Source: Dyadobacter psychrotolerans (GTDB taxonomy: Bacteria > Bacteroidota > Bacteroidia > Cytophagales > Spirosomataceae). Taken from it: a stretch of 64,000 bases of DNA. A program made the translations under genes and the position numbers. The DNA lies in NCBI RefSeq assembly GCF_004349265.1, contig NZ_SMFL01000001.1, forward strand, positions 372,001-436,000, read 5' to 3'. Shown here piece by piece: positions 54,360 through 62,528 of this stretch. The notes beneath the pieces are model-generated. The model searched no databases and was not told the origin of the DNA. It saw only the letters and a program-made list of their open reading frames with translations. Positions within the stretch are counted from its first letter, which is position 1. The number at the start of each line of letters is the position of its first letter.

Positions 54360-55520
54360 CTACTTAAATGCGGGAATCCCGGTAATTTCTGCGCCTAAGA
54401 TTAACAGATGAATATCGTGTGTACCTTCATAAGTGATAACCGATTCGAGGTTCATCATGTGGCGCATCACCGGATAATCACCCGAAATGCCCATCGCTCC
54501 AAGAATCTGCCTGGCTTCCCTGGCTACGTTTAGTGCCATCGCGACATTGTTTCGCTTTGCCATAGAAATTTGCGCTATGGTTGCTTTTTCTTCATTCATG
54601 AGGACGCCCAGCCGCCATGCGAGCAGTTGCGCTTTTGTAATTTCCGTCAGCATTTCTGCCAGTTTTTTTTGTGTCAACTGAAAGGCGCTGATCGGTTTAT
54701 CAAACTGGATTCGCTCTCCTGCATATTTTAAAGCGGTTTCATAACAATCCATTGCAGCACCTAACGCACCCCAGGCAATGCCGTATCTTGCTTTGTCGAG
54801 ACATTGTAAGGCAGCTTTTAGTCCAAGTGCATCCGGCAAAATGTTTTCAGTTGGGATCAGTACGTTATCAAAAACCAATTCTCCGGTGGCACTTGCCCGC
54901 AGTGACCATTTATTATGAATTTCAGGAGTTGAGAAACCTTTCATGCCACGCTCTGCAATGACCCCCTGAACACGTCCGTCTTCGTTTCTTGCCCAAACTA
55001 TGGCAATATCAGCGTAAGGTGCATTGGTTATCCATATCTTCGATCCGTTCAGAAAGTAACCGCCCTGCGTTCTTGTAATTGTCGTTTTCAAACCGCCCGG
55101 ATTAGAGCCATGATCGGGTTCAGTAAGGCCAAAGCAGCCCAGCATTTCTCCTTTTGCAAGTCCCGGCAGATACTTCCGTTTTTGCTCCTCAGATCCAAAT
55201 TCGTTAATGGGCCACATCACCAGCGAACTTTGTACGGACACCGCCGATCGCATACCCGAATCTCCCCGCTCAATCTCCTGACACATTAAACCATAACTGA
55301 TGTAATCCAAACCGCCGCCACCATAAACCTCCGGAATCGTCGGGCCCAGAACACCCAGATCTCCAAACTTTCTGATTAAATGAATAGGGAATTCGGCTCT
55401 TTGTGCATAATCGTCAATAACAGGTTTAATTTCTTTATCCGAGAACTCCTTAACGGTTTGGGCGATCAGGAGTTGTTCGGGGGTGAGAAGGTCGGAGATA
55501 TGGAGAAAGTCGGTTTGCAT
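54360..55520 (-). CDS. Acyl-CoA dehydrogenase, glutaryl-CoA dehydrogenase type
   Basis: An FAD flavoenzyme of 386 residues. Acyl-CoA dehydrogenase signatures are present (GCFGLTEPDHGSNP, YFLNGSKIWITNAPYADI, QCLDKARYGIAWGALGAA). The C-terminal stretch with catalytic base E365 (in TYEGTHDIHLL) is the glutaryl-CoA dehydrogenase pattern; that enzyme oxidises and decarboxylates glutaryl-CoA to crotonyl-CoA in lysine and tryptophan breakdown. No signal peptide. The gene is solitary and convergent with the fatty acid hydroxylase gene. Isovaleryl- or other short-chain substrates remain possible. Confidence 0.9.
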   Translation of the reverse strand: MQTDFLHISDLLTPEQLLIAQTVKEFSDKEIKPVIDDYAQRAEFPIHLIRKFGDLGVLGPTIPEVYGGGGLDYISYGLMCQEIERGDSGMRSAVSVQSSLVMWPINEFGSEEQKRKYLPGLAKGEMLGCFGLTEPDHGSNPGGLKTTITRTQGGYFLNGSKIWITNAPYADIAIVWARNEDGRVQGVIAERGMKGFSTPEIHNKWSLRASATGELVFDNVLIPTENILPDALGLKAALQCLDKARYGIAWGALGAAMDCYETALKYAGERIQFDKPISAFQLTQKKLAEMLTEITKAQLLAWRLGVLMNEEKATIAQISMAKRNNVAMALNVAREARQILGAMGISGDYPVMRHMMNLESVITYEGTHDIHLLILGAEITGIPAFK

Positions 55521-55629
55521 GGGTCATTTTTTTTAAATTCGGTGGTCAGGAATAACAAATTTGTTACTACTCTATTTGCATTTCGTCTCACATGCTGATA
55601 ATGATCTTTGGTTTTCAATTTATAACTTA

Positions 55630-55923
55630 ATGCCTAAGATAGCAATTTACAAATACCTCACTTTTTATTTTTTTACAGCAGATTGGTTTGGGAGCGAGCC
55701 ACCTTACCTGCACGTTAGCAACACAAAAAGGAGAGGAAAATCTGCCAAAATATGGATGGAAACAATGGAATTTTCCGATATTGGAGATTTGAACCAACAG
55801 GATCTAAACCTTGTTCAAAAACTGGTAGCCACTAATCAAAACCGTTTGCTAAAATACTGGGAGTCAGTAAAAGCTGGCTATGCTGTAAGCCCATTGATCC
55901 TGAATCTCAAAGACAAAAAATAA
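55630..55923 (+). CDS. DUF4160 protein (candidate toxin of a two-gene module)
   Basis: The open frame extends to 55561 but the ATG at 55630 starts MPKIAIYKYLTFYFF, the usual DUF4160 beginning, giving 97 residues. The PPYLHVSN segment parallels the PPHFHV motif of the family, and an acidic-basic tail follows. DUF4160 proteins often pair with DUF2442 proteins, and such pairs are suspected toxin-antitoxin systems but no activity is firmly shown. The partner gene begins 3 bases after the stop, so they are co-transcribed. Which one is the toxin is not known to me. Confidence 0.8.
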   Translation: MPKIAIYKYLTFYFFTADWFGSEPPYLHVSNTKRRGKSAKIWMETMEFSDIGDLNQQDLNLVQKLVATNQNRLLKYWESVKAGYAVSPLILNLKDKK

Positions 55924-55925
55924 AA

Positions 55926-56216
55926 ATGGAAAAGCTACAATTCACTACGACCAAACCTGAAAGCTACATTGGACAAAAACCTGTTATTGCTAAAATTGGT
56001 TTTCCGTCGAAGAGCATGATTTCCTTGTCATTTGTTGATGGAAGGATATTATCCGCTCCTTTATCCCGCTTCCCATCTATAGGTAACCTAAGTGCAGAAC
56101 AAAAAAAACAATATACCATAGCCGACGACGACACCATCATTTTCGATCATTGCGATGAGATATACCACATTCAGGATTTTTTCGGTTTGCCAGACGATTA
56201 CATTTTAAAAAGATAA
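55926..56216 (+). CDS. DUF2442 protein (partner of the DUF4160 protein)
   Basis: A 96-residue cytoplasmic protein. The middle SLSFVDGRILSAPLSRFPSI and the following LSAEQKKQYTIADDDTIIFDHCDEIYHIQDFFGL fit the DUF2442 pattern (VxFxDGR, PLxxFPxL, Y-x-I-x-D-x-x-I-x-W/F). It begins 3 bases after the DUF4160 stop. Length and pairing are typical of the two-gene modules that occur in many bacteria next to unrelated genes. Function is inferred from context only. Confidence 0.82.
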   Translation: MEKLQFTTTKPESYIGQKPVIAKIGFPSKSMISLSFVDGRILSAPLSRFPSIGNLSAEQKKQYTIADDDTIIFDHCDEIYHIQDFFGLPDDYILKR

Positions 56217-56290
56217 AGTTACGGTTTGACGTTTATTTCCAAAAAAATAAGCCATTTGATCATTGCTCGCTGATCAGAATTTATTCAAGT

Positions 56291-56321
56291 TTTGATGCAA
56301 AACGCCATATCCGTACCTTTG
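56291..56321 (+). promoter_or_regulatory. Bacteroidota promoter of the COG2509 gene
   Basis: TTTG at 56291-56294, a 19-base spacer and TACCTTTG (TAnnTTTG) at 56314-56321. Spacing fits the Bacteroidota consensus exactly, with the ATG 27 bases downstream. This is the best promoter match in the window. Confidence 0.75.
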
Positions 56322-56348
56322 CCACATTAAAGGATAAATCCCTTTCAC

Positions 56349-57926
56349 ATGCAGCAGACACTTCAGTTAACGCTAACTCCTGATATAGCGTTGGACGACG
56401 AAAACTTTCGTCAGTATATCATAAAAAAATTACGTTTGCGGGACGGAGATAAACCGGTGATCCGCAGAACGCGCCAATCCATTGATGCCCGCGGCAGGCA
56501 GGTTAAAGTGAATGTGCAGGCTGAAATTTATGTCAATGAATTGCCGCCATCACTCATCAGTTTTACCACTGAATATCCTGATGTAAGCAACCGCCCGCAT
56601 GCAATCATTGTGGGATGCGGCCCAGCGGGCATGTTCGCTGCTTTAAGACTTATCGAACTGGGTATAAAACCTGTTCTTTTTGAAAGAGGCAAAGATGTAC
56701 GTACGCGCCGACGGGATCTTGCTGCAATTAATAAAGACCATATCGTAAATCCTGAATCAAATTATTGTTTTGGTGAAGGCGGAGCAGGTACCTATTCCGA
56801 TGGAAAATTATATACACGTTCCAACAAACGAGGGGATATTCGGCGTGTCCTGGAAATTTTCGTTGGCCACGGAGCAAGTGAGCAGATTTTGATCGATACA
56901 CATCCGCACATTGGCACAAACAAACTGCCGGTTGTGGTGGCTGCCATGCGAGAAAGTATTTTAAAGGCCGGCGGTGAAATTCATTTTGACACGAAAGTTA
57001 CTGATCTCGTTTTAGAACAAAATATTTTAAAAGGTGTAGTCACCGATGATGCCAAAGAGCACACTGGAATTGGAGTTATTCTGGCAACTGGTCATTCTGC
57101 ACGAGATATTTACGAATTATTGAATGACAAAAAAATTCTGATCGAGAGCAAATCTTTTGCCATGGGCGTTCGTATCGAACATCCTCAGCGTGTAATCGAT
57201 CAGATACAATACCATTGTGAAACGGACCGCGGACCTTATCTACCTGCCGCTTCATACAGCCTTGTAACACAAACCCGATACAAAGGTGTGCAGCGTGGTG
57301 TTTTTTCCTTTTGCATGTGCCCTGGCGGATTTATCGTCCCTGCGGCAACAGCACCGGGCGAAGTAGTTGTAAATGGCATGTCACCATCCAGGCGTGATTC
57401 TGCTTACGCCAATTCGGGAATTGTCGTTGCTGTTGAAGAGGAAGATATTGCTCCGTACAAAGAATTTGGTGCATTGGCTGGATTGCAGTTCCAAAAGGAA
57501 ATTGAACAAATGGCTTGTAAACTCGCCGGAGCGACACAAACAGCGCCAGCTCAGCTTGTCAACGATTTTGTAAAAATGAAAACTTCGTCGGAATTAAGAG
57601 AAACCTCTTATCAGCCCGGGCTTCATGCCGTTAACCTTTACGAAGTATTTCCACCCAATATATCGAATCCGCTTCGGGATGGCCTTGCAGATTTTGGCAG
57701 AAAAATGAGAGGATATTTATCCAACGAAGCGCAGCTAATCGGGGTTGAAAGCAGAACTTCATCTCCGGTTCGTATTCCCCGGGAACGTGATTCATGCGAA
57801 CATCCGGTTGTAAAAGGATTATTTCCCTGCGGCGAAGGAGCCGGTTATGCCGGAGGAATTATGTCTGCCGCAATGGACGGAGAACGTTGTGCGGAACAGC
57901 TTGTTAAGTTGTATGCAAGTGTGTAA
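56349..57926 (+). CDS. FAD-dependent dehydrogenase of the COG2509 group
   Basis: A 525-residue cytoplasmic flavoprotein. After a small N-terminal domain (about 1-80, RLRDGDKPVIRRTRQSID) comes a dinucleotide-binding motif GCGPAG (residues 89-94), the VLFERGKDVRTRRRD segment, a NPESNYCFGEGGAGTYSDGKLYTR signature, LATGHSARDIYELL and the C-terminal GEGAGYAGGIMSAAMDG motif that binds the flavin. COG2509 members are conserved but not well characterised. It is preceded by a consensus promoter and followed by a long palindrome, so it is probably monocistronic. Substrate unknown. Confidence 0.93.
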   Translation: MQQTLQLTLTPDIALDDENFRQYIIKKLRLRDGDKPVIRRTRQSIDARGRQVKVNVQAEIYVNELPPSLISFTTEYPDVSNRPHAIIVGCGPAGMFAALRLIELGIKPVLFERGKDVRTRRRDLAAINKDHIVNPESNYCFGEGGAGTYSDGKLYTRSNKRGDIRRVLEIFVGHGASEQILIDTHPHIGTNKLPVVVAAMRESILKAGGEIHFDTKVTDLVLEQNILKGVVTDDAKEHTGIGVILATGHSARDIYELLNDKKILIESKSFAMGVRIEHPQRVIDQIQYHCETDRGPYLPAASYSLVTQTRYKGVQRGVFSFCMCPGGFIVPAATAPGEVVVNGMSPSRRDSAYANSGIVVAVEEEDIAPYKEFGALAGLQFQKEIEQMACKLAGATQTAPAQLVNDFVKMKTSSELRETSYQPGLHAVNLYEVFPPNISNPLRDGLADFGRKMRGYLSNEAQLIGVESRTSSPVRIPRERDSCEHPVVKGLFPCGEGAGYAGGIMSAAMDGERCAEQLVKLYASV

Positions 57927-57964
57927 TTTGCAAGTAAAAATATTGATAGTTATTAAAACAGTAT

Positions 57965-57997
57965 CAACTGTTTGATATTTAAAATATCAAACAGTTG
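57965..57997. repeat. Perfect palindrome, 16-base arms
   Basis: CAACTGTTTGATATTT (57965-57980), one A, and the exact complement AAATATCAAACAGTTG (57982-57997). No T-tract follows on the plus strand. It lies 39 bases after the COG2509 stop and just before a -7 element (58000-58007), so it could be an operator or a strong transcript-end stem. Confidence 0.75.
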
Positions 57998-57999
57998 CC

Positions 58000-58007
58000 T
58001 ATATTTG
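58000..58007 (+). promoter_or_regulatory. Putative -7 element of the NUDIX gene
   Basis: TATATTTG matches TAnnTTTG. TTTG at 57971-57974, inside the left arm of the palindrome, is 25 bases upstream, a bit longer than the usual spacing. Confidence 0.45.
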
Positions 58008-58090
58008 TAAATGATTAATTCAAATATGAAATCAACTTACAAATCATCGGCTGGCTAAAGTGAACATATACCAATTATAAAATAGCCAAT

Positions 58091-58744
58091 ATGGCCTTAG
58101 CAGGATCGTTTTCCGCATTTACCGATCAATTAATTAATAACCTGACCTATCCGCTTCCGGGTGAGTCGGCGCATAAGATCATGCAGGCTTCATCCAAACT
58201 AAGATTAAGTTTTAAACCTAATAACCGAACACGAAAAAGCGCGGTACTTATTCTTTTTTATCCACACCAGGGAGAGATTTATTTCCCGCTCATCCTAAGG
58301 CCCGCTTATGATGGCGTACATTCCGGGCAGGTGGCTTTCCCCGGAGGCAGATATGAACTGACGGATGAAAATTTGATACGCACAGCATTAAGGGAGGCCC
58401 AGGAGGAAATTGGGCTTAGACTTACAGATGTACGCATTTTAGGCTGCCTGACGGAGCTTTTCATCCCGCCGAGTAATTTTTATGTGTTGCCTGTTATTGC
58501 AACAATGCCCTACCGCCCTGATTTTTATCCTGATGCCCGTGAGGTTGAAGATATTTTCGAAATAACACTGGACGAAATTTCTGATGCCAGCATTATCGGG
58601 TCCAGTACACTGCTTATTCGCGGCGAACAGGTGGTCGCTCCGCATTATGAAGTGAACGGTTATAAAATCTGGGGTGCCACAGCAATGATGATCAGCGAAT
58701 TGCTTACAGTTATTAATGCCACCGATGCAACCGGAAATAGTTAG
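58091..58744 (+). CDS. NUDIX hydrolase, CoA pyrophosphatase (NudL) type
   Basis: A 217-residue protein. The UPF0035 signature preceding the NUDIX box is seen (LILRPAYDGVHSGQVAFPGG) and the box itself ends in REAQEEIGL. This combination marks coenzyme A diphosphatases, which split CoA or acyl-CoA into 4'-phosphopantetheine and 3',5'-ADP, or related dinucleotides. No signal peptide. It lies between the COG2509 gene and parC and has its own promoter region with a palindrome. Preferred substrate cannot be told from the sequence. Confidence 0.9.
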   Translation: MALAGSFSAFTDQLINNLTYPLPGESAHKIMQASSKLRLSFKPNNRTRKSAVLILFYPHQGEIYFPLILRPAYDGVHSGQVAFPGGRYELTDENLIRTALREAQEEIGLRLTDVRILGCLTELFIPPSNFYVLPVIATMPYRPDFYPDAREVEDIFEITLDEISDASIIGSSTLLIRGEQVVAPHYEVNGYKIWGATAMMISELLTVINATDATGNS

Positions 58745-58910
58745 AAATATGCCCTTTATTTGCTATATTGGCCTTATTTTAAAATAATCCTTACGAAATT
58801 CTTCAAGCCGGTTCGTGGTTTTGCAGCCTTTGAATTCTTCGTCGAAGCCGGTGAGAAGACTCGAAAATTTAAATTTACAGAATACTTAAACCCTGGTTCT
58901 TCCTTTATTT

Positions 58911-61682
58911 ATGGACGAAAACGGATCTGCACCTGAGGCAGAAGACAGCGAATTACATGAACAATTGCCCATCTCGGGTTTATACGAAAGTTGGTTTCTT
59001 GATTATGCATCCTATGTAATCCTTGAACGTGCTGTACCGGCTATTGAAGACGGACTTAAACCCGTTCAACGCAGGATATTACATGCGCTCAACGAAATGG
59101 ACGACGGCCGGTTCAATAAGGTGGCAAACGTTGTCGGATCATCCATGCAGTATCACCCGCACGGTGACGCTTCGATTTACGATGCGATTGTCAATCTTGG
59201 CCAGAAAGAACTCCTTTTTGATACGCAGGGAAACTGGGGTGATATCCGTACAGGTGACGGCGCTGCCGCCGGGCGGTATATCGAAGTACGCCTGTCAAAA
59301 TTTTCAAGGGAAATTGTTTTTAATGACAACACAACAGAGTGGCAGCTTTCGTATGATGGCCGGAAACGTGAACCGGTTACACTGCCTGTCAAGTTTCCGC
59401 TAACGCTTTCCCTGGGTGTAGAAGGTATTGCAGTTGGTTTATCGACTAAAATATTACCCCACAACTTTTGCGAGCTGATTGAAGCATCCATCGATATTCT
59501 TCAGAACAAGGATGTCGTGATTTACCCCGATTTCCTTACCGGCGGGCAAATAGATGTTTCCAACTACAACGACGGTCATCGTGGGGGGAAAGTCCGCGTA
59601 CGCGCAAGGATTGAGGAAGAGGATAAAAAGATGCTCGTAATCAGAGATATCCCTTTCGGAACTACTACTACTTCCCTGATTGAATCCATCGTCAAAGCCA
59701 ATGATGGCGGTAAGATCAAGATTCGCAAAGTTGTAGATAATACGGCCGCTGACGTAGAAATCCAGGTTCATCTCGCACCGGGCGTATCTCCGGATATAAC
59801 CATGGATGCACTCTACGCATTCACAGAATGCGAAGTTTCTATTTCTCCCAACGCCTGTATAATCATTGCCGACAAACCACACTTTGTTGGGGTAACCGAA
59901 ATATTAAAATACAACACCCAGCAGACCGTTCATCTTCTTCAGCGTGAACTGGAAATTAAAAGACTGGCGCTCCTTGAAAAAATTCTTTACGGTTCTCTTG
60001 AAAAAATATTTATTGAAAACAGAATTTACCGCGACATTGAAGAATGTGAAACTTTTGAAGCGGTAATCAGGACGATCGATAAAGGACTCGAACCCTATAA
60101 ACCACAGTTTTACAGGGAGATCACAGACGATGATATCGTTGAATTAACAGAAATCAGGATCAAACGTATTTCCAAATACGATGGCTATAAGGCCGATGAA
60201 CTGATGAAAAAATGGCAGGATGAACTTGCCGAAACCGAGGATAACCTTGCGCATATCACCCGGTTTGCTATTGATTTCTTCCGGGATCTTTTAAAGAAAT
60301 ATGGTAAAGGCAGAGAGCGGAGAACGGAGATTCGTGCTTTCAATCAAATTGCAGCCAACATAGTAGCAGCCAATAATCAGAAGCTTTATGTTAACCGCGC
60401 CGAAGGTTTTATTGGTTACGGTCTAAAAAAAGATGAATACGTGATGGATTGTTCCGACATCGACGACGTGATCGTTTTTAAAGCAGATGGAAAGTGTCTG
60501 GTTGTCAAGGTACAGGATAAGGTTTTTGTTGGAAAAGATATTATTTATTGTGCAGTTTTTGTAAAAAATGATGAGCGTAAAGTTTACAACCTTGTTTACC
60601 TCGATGGCAAAACAGGTGTATCTTACATCAAACGCTGCCAGATAACCGCAGTTACCCGTGACAGGGAATATGATCTTACCCAAGGAACGCCGAAATCGAA
60701 AATCACTTATTTCACGCCTAATGAGAACGGCGAAGCGGAAATCATCACGGTGAATCTTACGGCCCAAAGCAAAGCAAAAGTGAAGCAGTTTGATTTCAAC
60801 TTTGCAGACCTGCTGATCAAAAACAGAAGTGCGATGGGTAATATTCTTACTAAATATCCGGTTCGCAAACTGACGATGAAACAAGCGGGCCGGTCAACAC
60901 TGGGTGGCGTCGACATGTGGTTTGATCCGATCATTGGCCGGCTGAACCGGGATGAACGTGGTGAATACCTGGGCAACTTCGGCGCATCCGATAACATCCT
61001 GGTTATTTACAAAGACGGGACTTACGAGCTCACCAATTTTGACCTGACCAACCATTATGTTTCAAACGAAGTTTTGCTCGTCAGAAAGTTTGACGCCAAA
61101 CTTCCGATTACAGCCATTTACTTTGACGGTGGTCAGAAAATACATTTCATCAAGCGATTTAACATAGAAACAACTTCGCTCGATAAAAAATTTCTGTTTA
61201 TCAGCGATGCCAAGAATAGCAAGCTTCTGCTGGCAAGCACAGACAAACATCCAAGGATTGAAATTTCACTTCCAAAAACTGCACAATCCGATCGGCTGAG
61301 CACTGAATATCTCATTGAAGAACTGGTAGACATTCGTGGATGGAAAGCTATGGGCGCGAAATTACCTTATGATAAATTCAAAGAAATCCGCTGGCTGGAA
61401 CCGCTGGCTGAGCAGCCATCTGAAACAGTAAATGAGATTGAAGAGCAGGTAATTTCGGAGGAAAGCGATTCAACGGACGATTCAGATACCGGAGAAGTTG
61501 TAACTGATGAAACCTCAGGTTCTGATGAGCCGGAAGAAGAAGTTGCTCCGTCACAGGATGTAGCAGACGACTCCGAAACAGATCCTGAGCAGGAAAATAC
61601 GGAGGAAAACAAAACAGCCAAATCAAAAAAGGAAGGCAAAAAGGGAACTGACCCTAAAAGTCAGCTAGGCCTTTTTGAATAA
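58911..61682 (+). CDS. parC: DNA topoisomerase IV subunit A (GyrA/ParC family)
   Basis: A 923-residue type IIA topoisomerase subunit that cuts and rejoins DNA. The N-terminal region has DYASYVILERAVP and GLKPVQRRILHAL, and the quinolone-determining stretch (HPHGDASIYDAI); the catalytic tyrosine is Y123 in AGRYIEV. The C-terminal beta-pinwheel domain follows (about 500-800), but lacks the GyrA-box, and the last 90 residues are acidic (many E and D) ending in a lysine-rich segment and LGLFE. Length and acidic tail match ParC of Bacteroidota rather than GyrA. The partner parE is not in the window. Confidence 0.93.
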   Translation: MDENGSAPEAEDSELHEQLPISGLYESWFLDYASYVILERAVPAIEDGLKPVQRRILHALNEMDDGRFNKVANVVGSSMQYHPHGDASIYDAIVNLGQKELLFDTQGNWGDIRTGDGAAAGRYIEVRLSKFSREIVFNDNTTEWQLSYDGRKREPVTLPVKFPLTLSLGVEGIAVGLSTKILPHNFCELIEASIDILQNKDVVIYPDFLTGGQIDVSNYNDGHRGGKVRVRARIEEEDKKMLVIRDIPFGTTTTSLIESIVKANDGGKIKIRKVVDNTAADVEIQVHLAPGVSPDITMDALYAFTECEVSISPNACIIIADKPHFVGVTEILKYNTQQTVHLLQRELEIKRLALLEKILYGSLEKIFIENRIYRDIEECETFEAVIRTIDKGLEPYKPQFYREITDDDIVELTEIRIKRISKYDGYKADELMKKWQDELAETEDNLAHITRFAIDFFRDLLKKYGKGRERRTEIRAFNQIAANIVAANNQKLYVNRAEGFIGYGLKKDEYVMDCSDIDDVIVFKADGKCLVVKVQDKVFVGKDIIYCAVFVKNDERKVYNLVYLDGKTGVSYIKRCQITAVTRDREYDLTQGTPKSKITYFTPNENGEAEIITVNLTAQSKAKVKQFDFNFADLLIKNRSAMGNILTKYPVRKLTMKQAGRSTLGGVDMWFDPIIGRLNRDERGEYLGNFGASDNILVIYKDGTYELTNFDLTNHYVSNEVLLVRKFDAKLPITAIYFDGGQKIHFIKRFNIETTSLDKKFLFISDAKNSKLLLASTDKHPRIEISLPKTAQSDRLSTEYLIEELVDIRGWKAMGAKLPYDKFKEIRWLEPLAEQPSETVNEIEEQVISEESDSTDDSDTGEVVTDETSGSDEPEEEVAPSQDVADDSETDPEQENTEENKTAKSKKEGKKGTDPKSQLGLFE

Positions 61683-61718
61683 AAGAATAAAACTCTTTCG
61701 TATTTAAATGTATCTTAA

Positions 61719-61812
61719 GGCTACATTAGCAACAAACACCGCCTCGCCAGCGTACAGTTTAGGGGAACATAAAACGTGAAACGAACCGGAAACAGGTAAG
61801 GCGGTGTTAGCC
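61719..61812. repeat. Imperfect inverted repeat between parC and sanA-like gene
   Basis: ACACCGCCT (61736-61744) and AGGCGGTGT (61799-61807) are exact complements about 54 bases apart; outer GGCTA (61719-61723) and TAGCC (61808-61812) continue the match after a 12-base insertion in the left arm. The long loop contains no obvious gene. It may be a structured 3' region, a small mobile palindrome or an integration scar. Confidence 0.5.
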
Positions 61813-61837
61813 ATTTAGATTATCCTGAATTACAGAA

Positions 61838-62476
61838 GTGAAAAATTTGATTAAAGCTATTATTCTATTAGCATTTATCTGCATGGTTTTCATCTTGCTG
61901 TGTAACTTCTGGGTTGTTTATTGTACCCGTCAATTCAGTTTCTTTTCCATTGAAAACCTGCCCAGCAACGACGTAGCACTTGTTTTGGGAACCAGCAGGA
62001 GCACCGAAAAGGGAAAAGTCAATCTGTTTTTCAAGTATCGTATGGAGGCCACAGCAAGGCTTTTCAAAGAAGGGAAAATCAAATACATCATCCTGAGCGG
62101 CAACAACGATTCGCAATATTATAACGAACCGCTGGACATGAAAAAGGCTCTGCTGAATTTGGGCGTACCGGAAAATGTGATGACACTGGACTATGCGGGT
62201 TTTCGCACATTCGATTCCATTGTGAGATGCAAAGAGGTTTTTAACCAGGATAATTTTACGATTATTTCACAAAACTTCCACAACGCCCGAGCGCTTTATA
62301 TTGCAAGAAACGAAGGAATAAGCGCTATTTCATTTGCTGCACAGGATGTTCCGGATGGATATTCAATGCGAACCTTGATCCGAGAATATCTGGCCAGACC
62401 CAAGGCTGTTCTGGATGTTCATATTTTGAGACCAAACGCCGATGTTACGTCAAATACTGAGATTAAAAAAAAATGA
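61838..62476 (+). CDS. SanA/YdcF-like (DUF218) membrane protein
   Basis: A 212-residue protein starting at GTG, with one membrane helix (about 5-28) and an outside DUF218 domain: DVALVLGTSRS (51-53 GTS), KYIILSGNND, ENVMTLDYAGFRTFDSIVRCKEV and FHNARALYIARNEGI. It resembles SanA of enteric bacteria, which affects envelope permeability and vancomycin sensitivity. The role in Bacteroidota is inferred. It lies between parC and a DUF5686 outer-membrane protein gene on the same strand, with short gaps. Confidence 0.88.
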   Translation: MKNLIKAIILLAFICMVFILLCNFWVVYCTRQFSFFSIENLPSNDVALVLGTSRSTEKGKVNLFFKYRMEATARLFKEGKIKYIILSGNNDSQYYNEPLDMKKALLNLGVPENVMTLDYAGFRTFDSIVRCKEVFNQDNFTIISQNFHNARALYIARNEGISAISFAAQDVPDGYSMRTLIREYLARPKAVLDVHILRPNADVTSNTEIKKK

Positions 62477-62528
62477 GGAACTTCAAAGAGCATAAATAGA
62501 TTCTACCCATACAGGCAATGACTGATAG

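Noticed and set aside
61719..61812. Integron attC site
   Set aside because: The right end GTTAGCC does not fit GTTRRRY, there is only one copy and no integrase; kept only as an unexplained inverted repeat.
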